A stretch of 64,000 bases of DNA from assembly GCA_018697195.1 (NCBI GenBank), contig CM031879.1, forward strand, positions 34,858,228-34,922,227, given 5' to 3'. This document shows, piece after piece, positions 52,301 through 64,000 of this stretch. Every line of letters starts with the position of its first letter. Positions within the stretch are counted from its first letter, which is position 1. The notes under the pieces were generated by a model. The model ran no database searches and had not been told where the DNA came from. It was given only the letters and a program-made list of their open reading frames with translations. Origin of the DNA: Certhia americana. Its lineage: Eukaryota > Chordata > Aves > Passeriformes > Certhiidae. The position numbers were made by a program, and so were the translations under genes.

Positions 52301-53419
52301 TATACTTTGTAAAAAAATATATTCTCTGGCATTATGACACCTGGAATTAGGAACTGGGAATTGAGCTGTTAATGGGAAAGTCAGTAGTGTGTTAATTTAA
52401 TCTCTTCATTTTTTTTATACCGCTTTTAAAGACTCTACCAGGGAAAGACTATCTTTTCTGCATTCTAGTGTGTAAAGTTTTCTCTCAGAAGACACTCTTC
52501 TCCTGCTTGGTTCTTTCTGTAACAGAAAAGAGAGCTAAGTTTCTTGTTTCTTCTAAGTGTATATAAAGGCTTTCTTGAATCTTATGTAACATGTTTTACT
52601 TTGTGTGTGTAAAATTGTATGAAATGTGTCTCTCTTAATGCTAACAGAAACAAGAAAAATATGACATTGCTTTTCAATAATTAATCTATCATCCAGATTT
52701 TATCTCCATATAAAGAGAAAGAACAGGCATACTAGGGAAAATGTGAATTTCTTTCTCTGAGCTATCTTGTGGTAATAGCAAGGAGATGTGAGGAGGTATT
52801 TAGAGCAAATTCTGCCTCAGGAAGGAGAAGATTCCTGCAGAGTGCTTGAAAGGGAGTCAATATCATGTAAAAAACAGACTTATGATCAGGAATGAGACCA
52901 TGTGGGGTTCAAATCAATGTGCACAAGAATTTGACACACAGAGTTCCTTTCTCAGTGTGTTAAAAACATTGTTAAAGCCTGTTATCTTTCAGATGTCTTC
53001 TGTATGTAACAAGCAGCCATTACCAGCAGTTTTAACTCAGATTACCATGTAAATATCCTTTATATTACTTCCTTGCTGTTTTTTCCTTTGGTCATTGTCT
53101 TTCTTAATCCCCATCAATCTGGACATTATTTAGACCTTTGCTCTGTGCCTGAAGCTGGAATTGTCATATCCCCACAATTAATGTCCAGGGCTCTTTGGTC
53201 TTCATGACTTAATAGCCTGGGCTGTTTTAAGGACATATGACTTGGGCTTTAAGGACATATATGTATCTGAAACTGCAGAAGAAGGGTACCCAGGGACTCT
53301 CTGTCGATCTTGTGTTTCTGCAATGAGCAGGACTCCTATACTTAGCAGTAAAATGCTTAGAATTTCCCGAGGGGGGAAGAAAAAATCCAACTATGATTTA
53401 ATCCAAATAGTTGTTTGGG

Positions 53420-53446
53420 GTTTTTGTTTGTTTGTTTGTTTTTTTA
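53420..53446. repeat. (GTTT)n simple repeat
   Basis: About five GTTT units flanked by T runs. Low complexity only. Confidence 0.85.
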
Positions 53447-54868
53447 ATTGCTTTAAACCAATTCATTTTCTGACTTACATGGAAACTTTTCATAATAACT
53501 TTATCTTAAGGTATAGTTCAATTTGCTTCAGTAACTACAGAATTTCAGTGAGAAAACATGCTTTTGATTTGCCACAGAATTATTGTAAGAATAATGCAAA
53601 CGAAGAAAACTCTAAAAAGGATTAAAATTTAAACTTCAAGCTGTGTTTCCATTATGGGTTTTATCTGGGAACAGAGAAAACTAAATAATTTGAAACAAAA
53701 CTTTTCCCTGCCAAACCTTTCTGCCTGCTGTGGAAACGGTGTCCGTGCTGCCACCTGGAGCCCACTCGTGAGTTTGGAATCAGAAACCAAGGCTTGGAAA
53801 TCCAGCAGCTGCTGCCTGGGCTCAGTACAGGTAGCCCTGAGACAGCCATCAAAAACAGTCATAGAATTAAAGCAGGTTTTTATCTCCTCTGTGTGGTGTT
53901 CCATGCAATCCACAGCAAATTCAGGGCAAACACAAAGCTAAGGACAGAGAACATATTTTTCTGGGATAGCGGGTTCAGGAAAAACTATTCTCACTACTTG
54001 CCTGGGCTTGTTTTATGTCCCAAAGAGGGATAGAATGGAATTTGTGGGCTTCAAGCAAACCCAGTCAGGATGGTGATTTCAGGTAACCTCACATGGCTGT
54101 CAGCAGCAAAGGAAACAAATTTACAGAGATTACAGATCTCAGCCTGAAAGTTACCCTGCCATTAGTGGCTCAGTTTCATTTGACTTGAGTCAGCTTGTGC
54201 ACAGTGAGTGCACAAGGCAGCTAGGTACCACTATGCAACTAGGAGGGCAAGAGACTTCCTCTTAAACCAGCTGGAAGGTAAACCTTTCAGACATGGACTT
54301 ATCAACAGTCAGTGCATGACAGTCTTATAAGAAAAAATTTAGGAACTGCTCTAATAGTATGATAATCCAATAAAACATCCAATATCTGCCCCTAAGAATA
54401 AGTAGCAAAGGCAGAAATGATGTATATATGAATGAAAAATCCAAGTTAATCACGAAATAAAGTTCAACTGGCTCAATTTCTACTACAAGTCATAGAAAGA
54501 AGTGATAAATGGAGGAAATAAATCTATGTGTTTGGATTTATAATTATACTGAAATAAGAGTTATCCCACTCTCCCCTGCTTGTACAGCTTCTAACCATTT
54601 CAAACATGGTCCAAATATTTCAAGCTGGTCCTGCAGTGATAAAAAAATAAACAGGAACTCTTTATATTCGAAATCTCAGGCACAGACCATTTTTGACCTG
54701 GCTTGGATTTCCAGCATTTACTGTAATATTAACGGTTTGCTAAGCACCAAATACATGTACTGTCAAAGACAGATGCCTTTACAAATGAATACAGATTCAC
54801 AGGAAAACGTCAAAAATATAATTGTATCTTTTGCTAAAGGGTGATTTAATGATTATTTTCATTAAGTA

Positions 54869-54938
54869 AAATTATTATGATCTCAATTATTATGATCTCA
54901 GTTATGAAATTATTATGATTTCAAATTATTATGATCTG
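54869..54938. repeat. ATTATGATCTC minisatellite, four units
   Basis: AAATTATTATGATCTC-type units repeat four times with small changes (ATCTC, ATCTCAGTTATG, ATTTC, ATCTG). The period is 16 bases, with one unit lengthened by six. Confidence 0.8.
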
Positions 54939-57007
54939 CTTCATGAATAGTGTGTTGATGTGCTGAGTGTCTCAGAGCAGACTAACATTCATATACTAAT
55001 TTTGTAGGAAATTTTTTTATTATTAATAAAATACAAATTAGTTTTTACAGAAAAGCCTTAACCAATAAATGCTGTGGTGTGATATACAGTATATTCCTAG
55101 GAAGTCCTTTGTACACCTAGGGCACCCAAACTTCAACAAAAACCTAGACTGACAGGGATTTGGTATTATCTATATTTCTGTATACAGCTGTAATGCATTT
55201 CTTTACCTGTAACTGAGAGAATTTGTCTGCAAGCACAGAATAACAAAATGCTGTTAGAAGACACTGAATGATACTATGCACAGATCCCTGCTTCTGGAAA
55301 CAATATCTTCACACGTGATTATTTTACCTGGAAGAACTTGGGAGCTAACTGATTAAATGAAAGATTAGGAATTCCACAGACAATTGTTTGGGATGAACAC
55401 AGGTCCAAAGGGCACATTTCTTTCCTTTATGATGGGTGCATATTCTTACAAGAGAACAGCAGAACACTTCTGTACTGTTTTTTAAATATGTTGGTAGCTG
55501 TCTGTAGCCCAGGGTAGAGCATGTCTATTTGCTGGGGCTTTTGGTCTTTTCAAAGTGTAGTCTGATTACAGACTAGACAGCAACTTCACCCATAAGTGAA
55601 GAGGTTGTCTGTGATCTCTGTGTGGAGTCTGAAGGTTCTCTGAAAAACAGAAATGTCACTTTGGACAGACCTTAGCCTATGGCACTGCACTCTATAGAAG
55701 AGCCTATCAACTCAAATAAAGAGTGAAATGCACACATATAGAACAAGCTATAACCTTGAGAAAAAAAAATAAAAATAAAAGAACAGATCTGATTCTGTAT
55801 ATATTGGATAACAGTAACCCAAGGCAGCGTTTGTTGTCAGGGTTGACCACCCCTCATGAACCACGCACCTCTAAATCCTTACATGGCCAAGAGCACCAAA
55901 CAACAAACCAGAAACCAGAGGGCCAAAAGGACAAGAAACTCTGGAAATAGCAAGGGAGAAAAACCTTTGTTGTTGAATGCAGAAAGACATTGAAAAATGC
56001 CAGTGCTTCTGAGCTGAAAACCTTTCCTCCTATGATGACAAAGCTGGGTTGCTTGAAATCAGCCCCAACCACACAACCTGCTCCTTGCTACAGGCCCCAT
56101 AGGGGAACAGACAACAAGAGCTGTATGTAGCTGCAACCCCCTTCTTTCAGAGCATGAGAATGACAGAAAACAGTAATTTCCTCTCAGGATTATTTAAATC
56201 ATAGCCTTTGAAAAGAATTGGGAACGGGAACTGCTGTTCTCAAAAATAAACTCAAAATACTGGATGTATTTAGATGTGTGGTGTGTTTGTAGCTGACTCT
56301 TAATTTTGCATCAGAATATTTATACTTGGCATCATATTTGCCTTGCAATATTGTCACTTTCAGGTAAGCACCATGTATCTGAATATTTAACAAATGCTAG
56401 CACATGTAAATAGCTCAAAAACACCGTATAATTTGCTCAAAAAAAAGCTCTTAGGCATGGCTTGTGTTAAAGGCTTACCCATGTCTACAGAGCCTGATGC
56501 AAAAGTTTTCCTGCTGTTGTTAATTTATCCAAAATAAGTTTCGGGTAGAAGCTGTATTTATATAAAATGATCTTGCCATCAGGGACAAGAAGATATCATT
56601 CTGCTTGAGAAAAAAAGAGGGTATTCAACAAGATTCCCTCCTTCACCTTTGTCCTGATCACACAGAAGACAAAGTTTAGCAGATTTCAAATACAGATTTA
56701 TTGTTCAGCCATGGTTGCTTGATGAAAATATAATAGAAAAAAAGTAAAAACAAAAAGCAAAAAACAAAAAAAAACCTTTGTCTAATACAGCAGAATAAAA
56801 AAAGCTATAAATTCATACATAATTTTAGAAATATTCCTGAAGCTTGAGAATCTTATAAGTACTCAGCAAACTTTTAAGAATAACTCAGAATTGTGTCAGT
56901 TTGTTAGTTCTGAGCAGCCTTGCATCTGAAGAAAGGTGGTTTTCTCACTATCCAAATCTAGATGCCCCCATCCCTGGTGGTTTTTCCAGCTGAGCAATCT
57001 ACATCAC

Positions 57008-57195
57008 TGGCCGGGTGGTTCTTCTGCCCAGGGGATCCCAGAACTTCTCCGCGTGGGATGCACATCTTGCAGCAATCAGAAGGTGGCACCTTGCTGTCGC
57101 TGCTGCGGCAATGCTGGCTTTGTGTCCCGGGGCGCCGGGCACGGACACCTCGGCTGCAGCAAGGGGAAAGGGGAATGGAAAAAGGCACAGCGCTC
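57008..57195. promoter_or_regulatory. small CpG cluster in AT-rich surroundings
   Basis: About eleven CpG dinucleotides fall within some 190 bases, including CCCGGGGCGCCGGGCACGG (57127-57145), while the flanks have almost none. It is shorter than a standard CpG island. It could be a weak promoter or enhancer, the GC-rich part of an unrecognised repeat, or an untranslated first exon. Several overlapping frames of 72-124 residues cross it on both strands, which reflects the lack of AT-rich stops rather than coding. Confidence 0.35.
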
Positions 57196-57380
57196 TCAAA
57201 GGGGAAAGAAAGGACCTGCTAACAGCAGGCTGAGACGTTCTTTGGAGGCATATAAAACTCCTGACATGTTTACTTGTAATTTGAATGCACAGAAACACAC
57301 CAGGTATTGATAAGAATAAAAAGAAGAGTAAAAACTAATACTCTTAATGCAAACTGCATTACACCCAGCAGTCCTCAAAG

Positions 57381-57479
57381 TTTTGTGTTTGGGTTTTTTT
57401 GGGTTTGCTTTGGGGTTTTGTTTGCTTTTTGTAGGTTTTTTTGTTTTGGGGTTTTGTTCATAGTTTTGGCTTGGGTTCT
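57381..57479 (+). repeat. G/T-rich tract with repeated GGG runs
   Basis: TTTGGG- and TTTTGGGG-like units give five G-runs of three or four (57391, 57401, 57412, 57448, 57473). Loop lengths are uneven, so quadruplex folding is possible but not strongly predicted. The complementary strand yields a spurious N/P/K-rich frame. Confidence 0.65.
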
Positions 57480-58163
57480 TTTCTTGTTTATTTAGGGAAA
57501 AAAATCCCAACAAACAACAAGAAACAGAGTATAGTTTCTGACTTTTTTGATGACACACAGATCTTTTCCATAGCCACCTTGACAACGCAAACATTCCATA
57601 ATACAACAAGGCTTGCTCTCCCTCTAGCTTTAGGAGAAGGAGCAGCTGCCTTAAACCTTGCATTAATTGAACACAGCAGCTTTAGCTAAAAAGAAGTTGT
57701 AAATGTTTGAAAATGTGCATTGTGTTAATGTCAGCTTGCACTTATTGTTCTTGTAAGGCTGAAAAAGAAAGATGGGAGATGACTGAACTTTTTTAGAGCC
57801 TCTGGCATGAGGCAGTTGGAAAGCTGTGATGTTAGAAAGAGGTTCATTTTATTCTGAGCTGTAAAATTTCAGAGAGTGAACAGAACAGAACTGAATTCCT
57901 GCAGGCTCCTCACCTCAGCACAAGACATATTGCAGAGGTGGTTAAACGTGCCTTACAAATCAGAAGCTTATCTCAAGGTACTTCCAGGATCAAACTGGAG
58001 CACACAAAACTGGAGAAAATCTCTATATATAACATTTCTACCACAATAAATGGTTCTTGTCTGTGCCTGAACTGGTACCTGCAAACTCAAAGACACAAGA
58101 TACCTTCAAATTCAGAACATGTATAATAAACACCAAGTAGTCCTTAAACTTTAAATTTAAATG

Positions 58164-58230
58164 AAAAAAAAAAAAACGAAAACAAAAAAAAAAAAAAATT
58201 TTTTTTTTAAAAAAAAAAAAAAAAAAAAAG
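58164..58230. repeat. poly-A / poly-T / poly-A tract
   Basis: An A13 run and a short AC-containing linker are followed by A15, T10 and A22 without any other base between. The A-T-A order can form snap-back hairpins and is a classic weak point for sequencing and assembly. Confidence 0.9.
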
Positions 58231-59883
58231 GGAAATAGAAATAAATTCAAGACAGAAGTTTGAATGTCATCAAAAAACTTGTCAAAATGCTGGGATTCTA
58301 ATGATTTTCTTTTCAATTTTGCTCTCCAGCAATTCCTTTGCACTGGCCACTAGCACAAATCTACTCCCTCTCCCATGACCTTGGTGGTGTAAATACTAAC
58401 ATCCACCAACACTTAAAGGGACAGATCCTAATTCTGCCTGGACTTGTTGATAAACTTTTGTAGAAGAAGTTAGGATGAAGAACATAAAAGCGGCCACAAA
58501 GGCACTGCATTGAGGTTCATTTAGAAATTGTTCACATGAGTAATCCAAGAAAGGACTTGATTGCTGTTAGCTCACCTGATGCTTCATCATTCCCATTCTG
58601 CCAGAGAGCAAATGATCCCCATCCCCCTCTTGCTTCCTGCTTTTGCCTTGGTAGGGCTCTCTTGGTCACTCATTTTCCTGACTCTAGTCCCAGTTTGTAC
58701 AAATGCTCTTGTATGCCTTTGTTCCTCTAAGTTTTGTCACTTCTGGTTCTGTACCTCCTGATCGTCTGGAGCCAGATTTCCTAGAGTGTCCCATGCTCTG
58801 AAGAGCTCTGTGTGTTGAAATGAGTAATTCTGAGGTTTTTCTGGGACCCAGGTGGAAGTTTTAGCTGGCTGCTGAGCTGATCATGCCTTGGTCCTGCACA
58901 ACACTTCTTGACAGCACTTATCTTAGGATTTGTTTCTCCAATAAGAGGGGGATAAAGGCCTATTGGACATTTAAGCAGGCTCTGATTTTATTTTGAATAA
59001 ACTTTAATTTACATAACTCCAAAAACCCCCTAAAGAACAACTGATATGAACCAGTGGTTGCAGAAGACCACTTGGTGGTGACTACTGAAAGCCTAATGCA
59101 ACCCATGTCATATGATCATTAAGGGCAGCTTCTAATTATTGGGATTTTAAAATAAGAATATCAAAGAATTACTTTTGCAGTTAGACCACTTTAAATGATC
59201 TGCTACTGAGCAAGACAAATAACTGAATGAATACATCTAAATTATATTCAAGGGAAAAACAGAGACAGAAAATGCCCATTTTCTACTTCAACGTGTTTTA
59301 ATTTTAGTGATTTAAAACATCTTAACTAATGTAGTCAAAGTTACAGTAAAAGGCCACTTTTGTGTTTTATTAGCTTGACCTAAATAACCTTAAACATGCC
59401 CTTAAACTGAGGAGTGGTTAGCTTATGGTAATAATTACCATAATGACTCAATCTGGCAGTTTTTAATGGAGCTGTCATAATGCACATGCTACTTCTATAA
59501 CAGCTGAATTGCAACAAATCTTTCTGAGTTATTATTTCATTAACTTTTTGAAGTTTTGGCAATGATTTAAGTGAAAAGGCACAAACATTATGCTGTTAAT
59601 CTTTGCTTACAAATGTATGGTGTTGGCCACTAAATTATCTCAATATTTAAAAACTAGCTAAAAGCAGTTCCAACTGCAAGGGATTAAATTTGAAAGAGGC
59701 ATCCCAGAATGATTGCTATGATCCTGATTCACAGCAGTGAAGCTGGACACCTAAAGGTCTGGTAGGTGATCTACATTTATCATTTAATACTCCTTATGTA
59801 GCCAAGGAGAAAGAAAAGCACATCCAAGGGCAATTCATCCTTCTTTTCTTCAGGTAGTATGAATCAGTCAGAAAAGGCATCCA

Positions 59884-59902
59884 CCTCTCTCTCTCTCTCT
59901 TT
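59884..59902. repeat. short (CT)n run
   Basis: Eight or nine CT units followed by TTC. Simple sequence. Confidence 0.85.
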
Positions 59903-61211
59903 CATTTACTTGTGCTGGAAGCTTACACTTTGGATTGCAAAAGCTGAGAGGCTTCACAGCCACCTATGAACAGCTGTTGTAGTCCCTGCTGTCAACTAGA
60001 ACAGACTGGTTCATCTCCTTTGACACAGTGGAGGATCTGGTGTTACCCCTCCACAGCGTATTATTATTGCACACACTTCATTAAAAAATGCCAAGCTCTA
60101 ATTTAGATTTGTATTCCTTGCTTAATGTCTTTCATCCTTCAGTAATATTGTGGAATAAAATGCTTTACTGGCATGGAATTTACTCTAGTGATGCAGTCTT
60201 GAGTCTTGCTCAATCAGTAACTGTTGAAAAGTTACTCCAGAGATGTGAGAACTTAAATCTTAGATACTCAATCAGTATCTATTAAGAATTCACTATTAGT
60301 TGTATAGTACCTGATTTAGAAACATTAAACTGAAGGAAGTGATTGTCCTACTTTTTTCTGATTAGCATGGAATAGGATAAATTGCTCTTTTCTGTCAGTG
60401 AAACACATGTAATATAAGCCACCTACAGTAAAAAAATCACTTTAATCTGCATTTTTTTGTTAATTTTCTGGTATTGCTCCTAGACCGTGTGTTCCAGAGG
60501 CTTGCATCATGAAATTTTGTTAGAGGCTGATCAGGTGAATAGCACTGGCACCAAAACTAGTGGCACCCTCAAAAAGCCAAGTCTTCTGCTTTGACTGATT
60601 TTTGCTAATCCAGCAGCAGAGGACCTGAGGGGGTCACCCCAGCTGAAGTTTCCTCCTGTTACTCAGAGCTGCCATAGGGCTGCAATACTTTCTTCTTCAT
60701 ACATGAGGAGCCTCTGGGGGGATGCTATGCTATAGCCAGTCTCAGCTTCAGAGAGGGTGCAAGCTGCCATGGGCAGTGCCCCACTTCATCCCTGAAACCA
60801 CATTCCTCACTAATTCTTCTTCATTTGAAAGTAATGTCTAAGCCATTTAGGACTCCGGGACAGTAAGCAAATTTTATAGGAGGAGGCCAAGCATGCATAG
60901 AACAGAACGAAAGAGTAAAGGCTCATCTCATCTTTATATTCTTTCAAGATCTGTAGGACATGGAGCAAGGCTGTGTACAATATCCATCCTAGATCCCTTT
61001 GTTAGAGCAGGGCTTACCCCAGAACTTCAGATCTTTTATCCCTATAATTGACTAGTGCTGTCATTTGTCACATTCATTTATTTACTATATTTTCAATAAT
61101 GTAATTGTAGCTTTATATAATATTAACCTTTATATGAAAGAAAAATAAAAAAATACCATTGCATATTATGCTATGTCCAGTAAAAAAATTTGGATGGACA
61201 TTTGTAGACAC

Positions 61212-61247
61212 TAATTACCTTATTAATTACCTTATTAATTATTTTAT
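61212..61247. repeat. 12-bp unit repeated three times
   Basis: TAATTACCTTAT occurs twice exactly and then once as TAATTATTTTAT. It lies in AT-rich unique sequence. Confidence 0.8.
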
Positions 61248-62055
61248 TTATGTAATTTCTCTGCTAGACTTTATTTCTGCTAGTGGGCACAGACTCATCT
61301 CATTCGTGTCCACTGAGACTTCTAGACTTCTGTAAGGAACATTTATTTTTAGATTATCTGATAGCATGGAGTGAAGCAATTTACATTAGTGGATATTCAA
61401 AATGCATGAATTAAACTTGGCCATTATTTTGGCTGAAAATATTTCAACGCTATGTTTAAAACTGAATTAGTTCTCCTGACTGAAATAGGTCATCAGAAAA
61501 CGAATTTTCTGAGAGTGATTGATTATCTAAGCATTTCTCTTGCTAGCTTTAAGCCTATATTAATAACTCGGTGTGGGTAACACTGTATCATGTTCTCAAG
61601 CGTATTACTGGGTCAGGGCTTTATGATACAGTAATCTTACCTGATTTCACAACACAATTTGCCTTTCTATAGTAATTGTGAACACCCATTTTCTGCAGTC
61701 TGTGTCAGTGAATAGACTGCAGTGGCTGAATGAAGTGAGATGTCTGACAGATCCCTGTTGCACACTGACAAAAAGCTCAACATTTCACTACACATGACAG
61801 CTGCTGAAGAGATAGATGTGATTCAGTGGCATACTGAGAATTGCATGTTCGAGCATTGTCATTGGTTACTAGAAGCAAAGCTTATTTCCACTACTGGAAA
61901 AGTATTGTGCTTCAGGCATGGGATAAGTCACAAGGGGCCTCAGAAAAAGACAACTATTGTTCCTAAAAAATCCTTGCAACAAAGAATAGTAGTTTTCTGG
62001 TATTTTAACTACTAATTTATCAATATGCCATCAATATGTCTAAATCAGAATGAAT

Positions 62056-63037
62056 TATAGAATCAGGATGGTTTGAGTTGGACCTTAAAGATCACCTAGT
62101 TCCAAACCCTTTACCATGGGCAGGGACACCTTTCACTAGACCAAGCTGCCCAAGGGCTCTTCCAACCAGGTCTAGAACACTTCCAGGGATGGGGCATCCA
62201 CAACAGCTCTGAGGAGCCTGTTCTGGTGTCTCACTACACTCTTAACAAATAATTTCCTCCTAATATCTTATCTAAAACTGCTCTCTCTGAGTTTGAAGAC
62301 TTTCCCCCTTGTCCTAGCACTACATGCTCTTGTAAATGGCCTCTCTGCAGCAGTTTTGTAGGCCCCCTTTAGGTACTGGAAGGTTGCTATGAAGTCACAC
62401 TGAAGCCTTCTCTTCTTCACGCTGGACAACACCAACTCTCAGTCCTCAAAGGAGACGTGCTCTAACCCTCTGATTCAGCTTTGTGTCCTCTTCTGGACAC
62501 TGTCCAGCAGGTCCAAGGCCTTTTAATGCTGGGGATTCCAGAGCTAGAATCCAGGCAGAGTCTTACCAGAGGCAAGTATTGGGGCAGAATCGCCTCCCTT
62601 GCCCAGCTGACCATGTCTCTTTGGATGCAGCCCAGTTGGCTCTCTGGGCTGTGAGCACACATTTACAGGTCATGTTAGGCTTCTCATCCACCAGCACTGC
62701 AAAGTCCCCCTCAGGGCTGTTCTCAATCCATTCTCCACCCAGTCTGTGCTGTGCTTGTGTTTGCTTGTACCCACATACAGGACCTTGCACTTGGCCTTGT
62801 TGAACTGGATGAGGTTTGCACATCCCACCTCTCAAGCCTGTCCAGGTCTCTGTGGATGGCATCCCTTTGCTCTAGTTACAGCAACCACACTACCCAGTTT
62901 GGTGTCATAGGGAAACTTGCTGAAGATTCACCCAATCCCATCATCCATGCCATTGGCAAAGATTTTCAGTGATGTTCAAAGGTGTTCCAATAACAAAACT
63001 CTGAGGAATACCGCTGTGTACATCCAGCTTCTTGGTC
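62056..63037 (-). mobile_element. CR1 LINE fragment, about 1 kb, minus orientation
   Basis: Reading the minus strand from 63037, the copy opens in the reverse-transcriptase domain with an SGIPQS motif (family form GVPQGS). It passes a degraded FADD box that reads FPYD (62904-62915) and continues to HRLGGEWIENSPE and VLVDEKPNM near 62740-62680. The RT C-terminus is frame-shifted. The 3' UTR includes the complement of 'GGGGCATCCACAACAGCTCT' near 62192 and ends at 62056 with ATTCTATA after 'AACCATCCTG'. It is 5'-truncated and inactive, and it lies in the opposite orientation to the other CR1 copies. Confidence 0.92.
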
Positions 63038-63528
63038 AGATATAATTTCTCCTACAATTTTCAAGCACAGTTGAAGGAAGTGAAAAATTTTCAGAAGCCA
63101 TTTTTCTTAAATCATATGCAAACCAGCCTGTATTTTAATGCTATTTTTGCTCATGAGTGTTGTCCCTTTTTATTTGTCCAATAACACAATAAAAAAGTTT
63201 AATTCCTGAGTCTGTAGATAATTCACACAATATTAATGTAATTCCTATTATTGATGATTCATAATAGATGTTTTATCGTCTTATGGTATCATGCTTTTGA
63301 AGAAGAATGTATGATAGGGGACCTAAACAAATGGAACAAGGAGTAGTAGTGTGATACCTGAGGTTTTTCCCTGTTCTCTTAATATTTAGGCCCTCCTCAA
63401 AGCTGAAGAAAATCATGGAAAGGTTTTGGGGACTTTTTAATCATCTTCTCATAACCAAATACTCCATTACCATTTATTCAATCATTTCACTTCTATGTGA
63501 ATTTATTAAAATCATGGCAATTTATATG

Positions 63529-63544
63529 TACACACACACACACA
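63529..63544. repeat. short (CA)n microsatellite
   Basis: About seven to eight CA units (TACACACACACACACACAG). Confidence 0.85.
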
Positions 63545-63545
63545 G

Positions 63546-63581
63546 ATGGAATATATTATTTCAATGGAATATATTATTCCT
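63546..63581. repeat. 18-bp tandem duplication
   Basis: ATGGAATATATTATTTCA is followed at once by ATGGAATATATTATTCCT. The first fifteen bases are identical. It sits directly beside the CA run. Confidence 0.8.
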
Positions 63582-63732
63582 ATTTTGGCACAGAGTTGAT
63601 AAACTCACAACTAATTCTTCAAATAAATGATGGACAATGTACCTTGTCACAGTAATACAATGCTTTCCAGATTCCTCAGGCTGTTCCCTTCTCCTTCACA
63701 GAATAGGAAACTTTGGACCTTTTCTTTCCCAG

Positions 63733-63787
63733 CTGCCATTTGACTGTTGGTGCTAGAGGGACACAGTTTTTGTCTTTGAGCTGACAG
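63733..63787 (+). other. 55-bp exon-like segment with good splice signals
   Basis: The acceptor CCTTTTCTTTCCCAG (AG at 63731-63732) and the donor CTGACAG|GTGAGTGG both match consensus well. All three plus-strand frames carry a stop within the 55 bases, so any exon would be untranslated or non-coding. No neighbouring exon can be linked to it. Confidence 0.22.
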
Positions 63788-64000
63788 GTGAGTGGTCTTT
63801 TCTGCTGATCTTAGAAGGATCATCATTCCCTGTCTGTGCCACATCACCACTCAGCTGCAGGATAACCCAGTGGAGCCTGCCTTGCTGACTCATGTACATC
63901 ATCTCCATTACATACAAATCATGGAAGAAATCACTGCCATCCCAGATTCAGTGATATGAAGCAGAAAGTCAGGTGATGGGCCCTGTGATTCTCTGTATAT

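Larger units (their letters stand above)
49322..62055. other. long unique non-coding stretch
   Basis: Almost 13 kb with no recognisable gene or interspersed repeat. Simple elements are a GTTT tract (53420-53446), a partial duplication around 53219-53263, an ATTATGATCTC minisatellite (54869-54938), a GT-rich tract (57381-57479), a poly-A/T/A tract (58164-58230), a CT run (59884-59902) and a 12-bp triplication (61212-61247). A small CpG cluster lies at 57008-57195. Frames at 50855-51196 and 53654-53941 overlap equally long ones on the other strand and have no recognised domain. Confidence 0.5.
63038..64000. other. unique non-coding stretch to the window end
   Basis: It holds a short CA microsatellite (63529-63544) with an adjoining 18-bp tandem duplication (63546-63581), and one exon-like segment described separately. 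No gene was recognised. Confidence 0.5.

Noticed and set aside
53629..53941. Overlapping frames on both strands of about 95 residues
   Set aside because: Equal openness on both strands of a GC-richer patch points to chance; no domain is recognised.
57196..57663. 155-residue minus-strand frame with an N/P/K-rich centre
   Set aside because: The centre is translated GT-rich simple sequence and the rest has no recognisable domain. There is no sign of splicing or codon bias.
58038..58343. Minus-strand frame with long phenylalanine runs
   Set aside because: It is translated poly-A/poly-T sequence.
62462..62972. Several frames of 66-106 residues on both strands
   Set aside because: They are fragments or antisense of the minus-strand CR1 at 62056-63037, not independent genes.
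1..64000. CRISPR arrays, tRNA or rRNA genes, prophage or operon structure
   Set aside because: No regularly spaced direct repeats with unique spacers, no tRNA-like cloverleaf and no dense long frames were seen. The CR1 and LTR content points to a vertebrate nuclear genome.

Overview
This window looks like AT-rich, non-coding DNA from a bird nucleus, probably a songbird. Six interspersed fragments match the CR1 LINE, the dominant retrotransposon of birds and other sauropsids. Several keep its characteristic 3' end: a 'GATGATCTT(T)A...GTCCCTTCCA' block followed by an ATTCTRTG-type octamer. Three LTR-like blocks resemble the solo LTRs of avian endogenous retroviruses, and the wording of one is closest to passerine ERVL-type LTRs. 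The passerine placement is inferred from memory of these families; no database was searched.

I could not support any protein-coding gene. Both strands are full of stop codons. The longest open stretches are CR1 remnants, microsatellite read-through (K/E-rich from TTTC, S/A/L/C-rich from CTCTG, poly-K or poly-F from A/T tracts) or short chance frames. No tRNA, rRNA, CRISPR array, operon or bacterial signal is visible. The window is best read as intergenic or deep intronic sequence.

Layout: 1-3.9 kb unique AT-rich DNA; 3.9-4.06 kb a CR1 tail (+); 7.74-8.05 kb and 9.01-9.38 kb two minus-strand LTR-like blocks; 10.3 and 11.8 kb long poly-A tracts; 18.29-18.57 kb an eroded CR1 tail (+); 19.85-20.43 kb a degenerate CAGCTGGAG-rich block; 34.84-34.90 kb a short CR1 tail (+); 41.25-41.91 kb a plus-strand LTR-like block carrying a GAGCATT array; 43.2-43.75 kb a CR1 (+), followed by a long TTTC microsatellite; 47.94-49.32 kb the largest CR1 (+), with a CTCTG expansion inside its reverse-transcriptase remnant; 57.0-57.2 kb a small CpG cluster; 58.16-58.23 kb a poly-A/T/A tract; 62.06-63.04 kb a CR1 in minus orientation.

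The CR1 copies are dead. In the two copies that span the reverse-transcriptase FADD box, it reads FAED and FPYD, and in-frame stops are present. No undescribed biological system is evident. The leads most worth checking are a few exon-like segments with good splice signals (possible lncRNA or UTR exons), the CpG cluster, a nuclear-receptor-like half-site cluster at 26.26-26.29 kb, and the tandem arrays that arose inside transposons.
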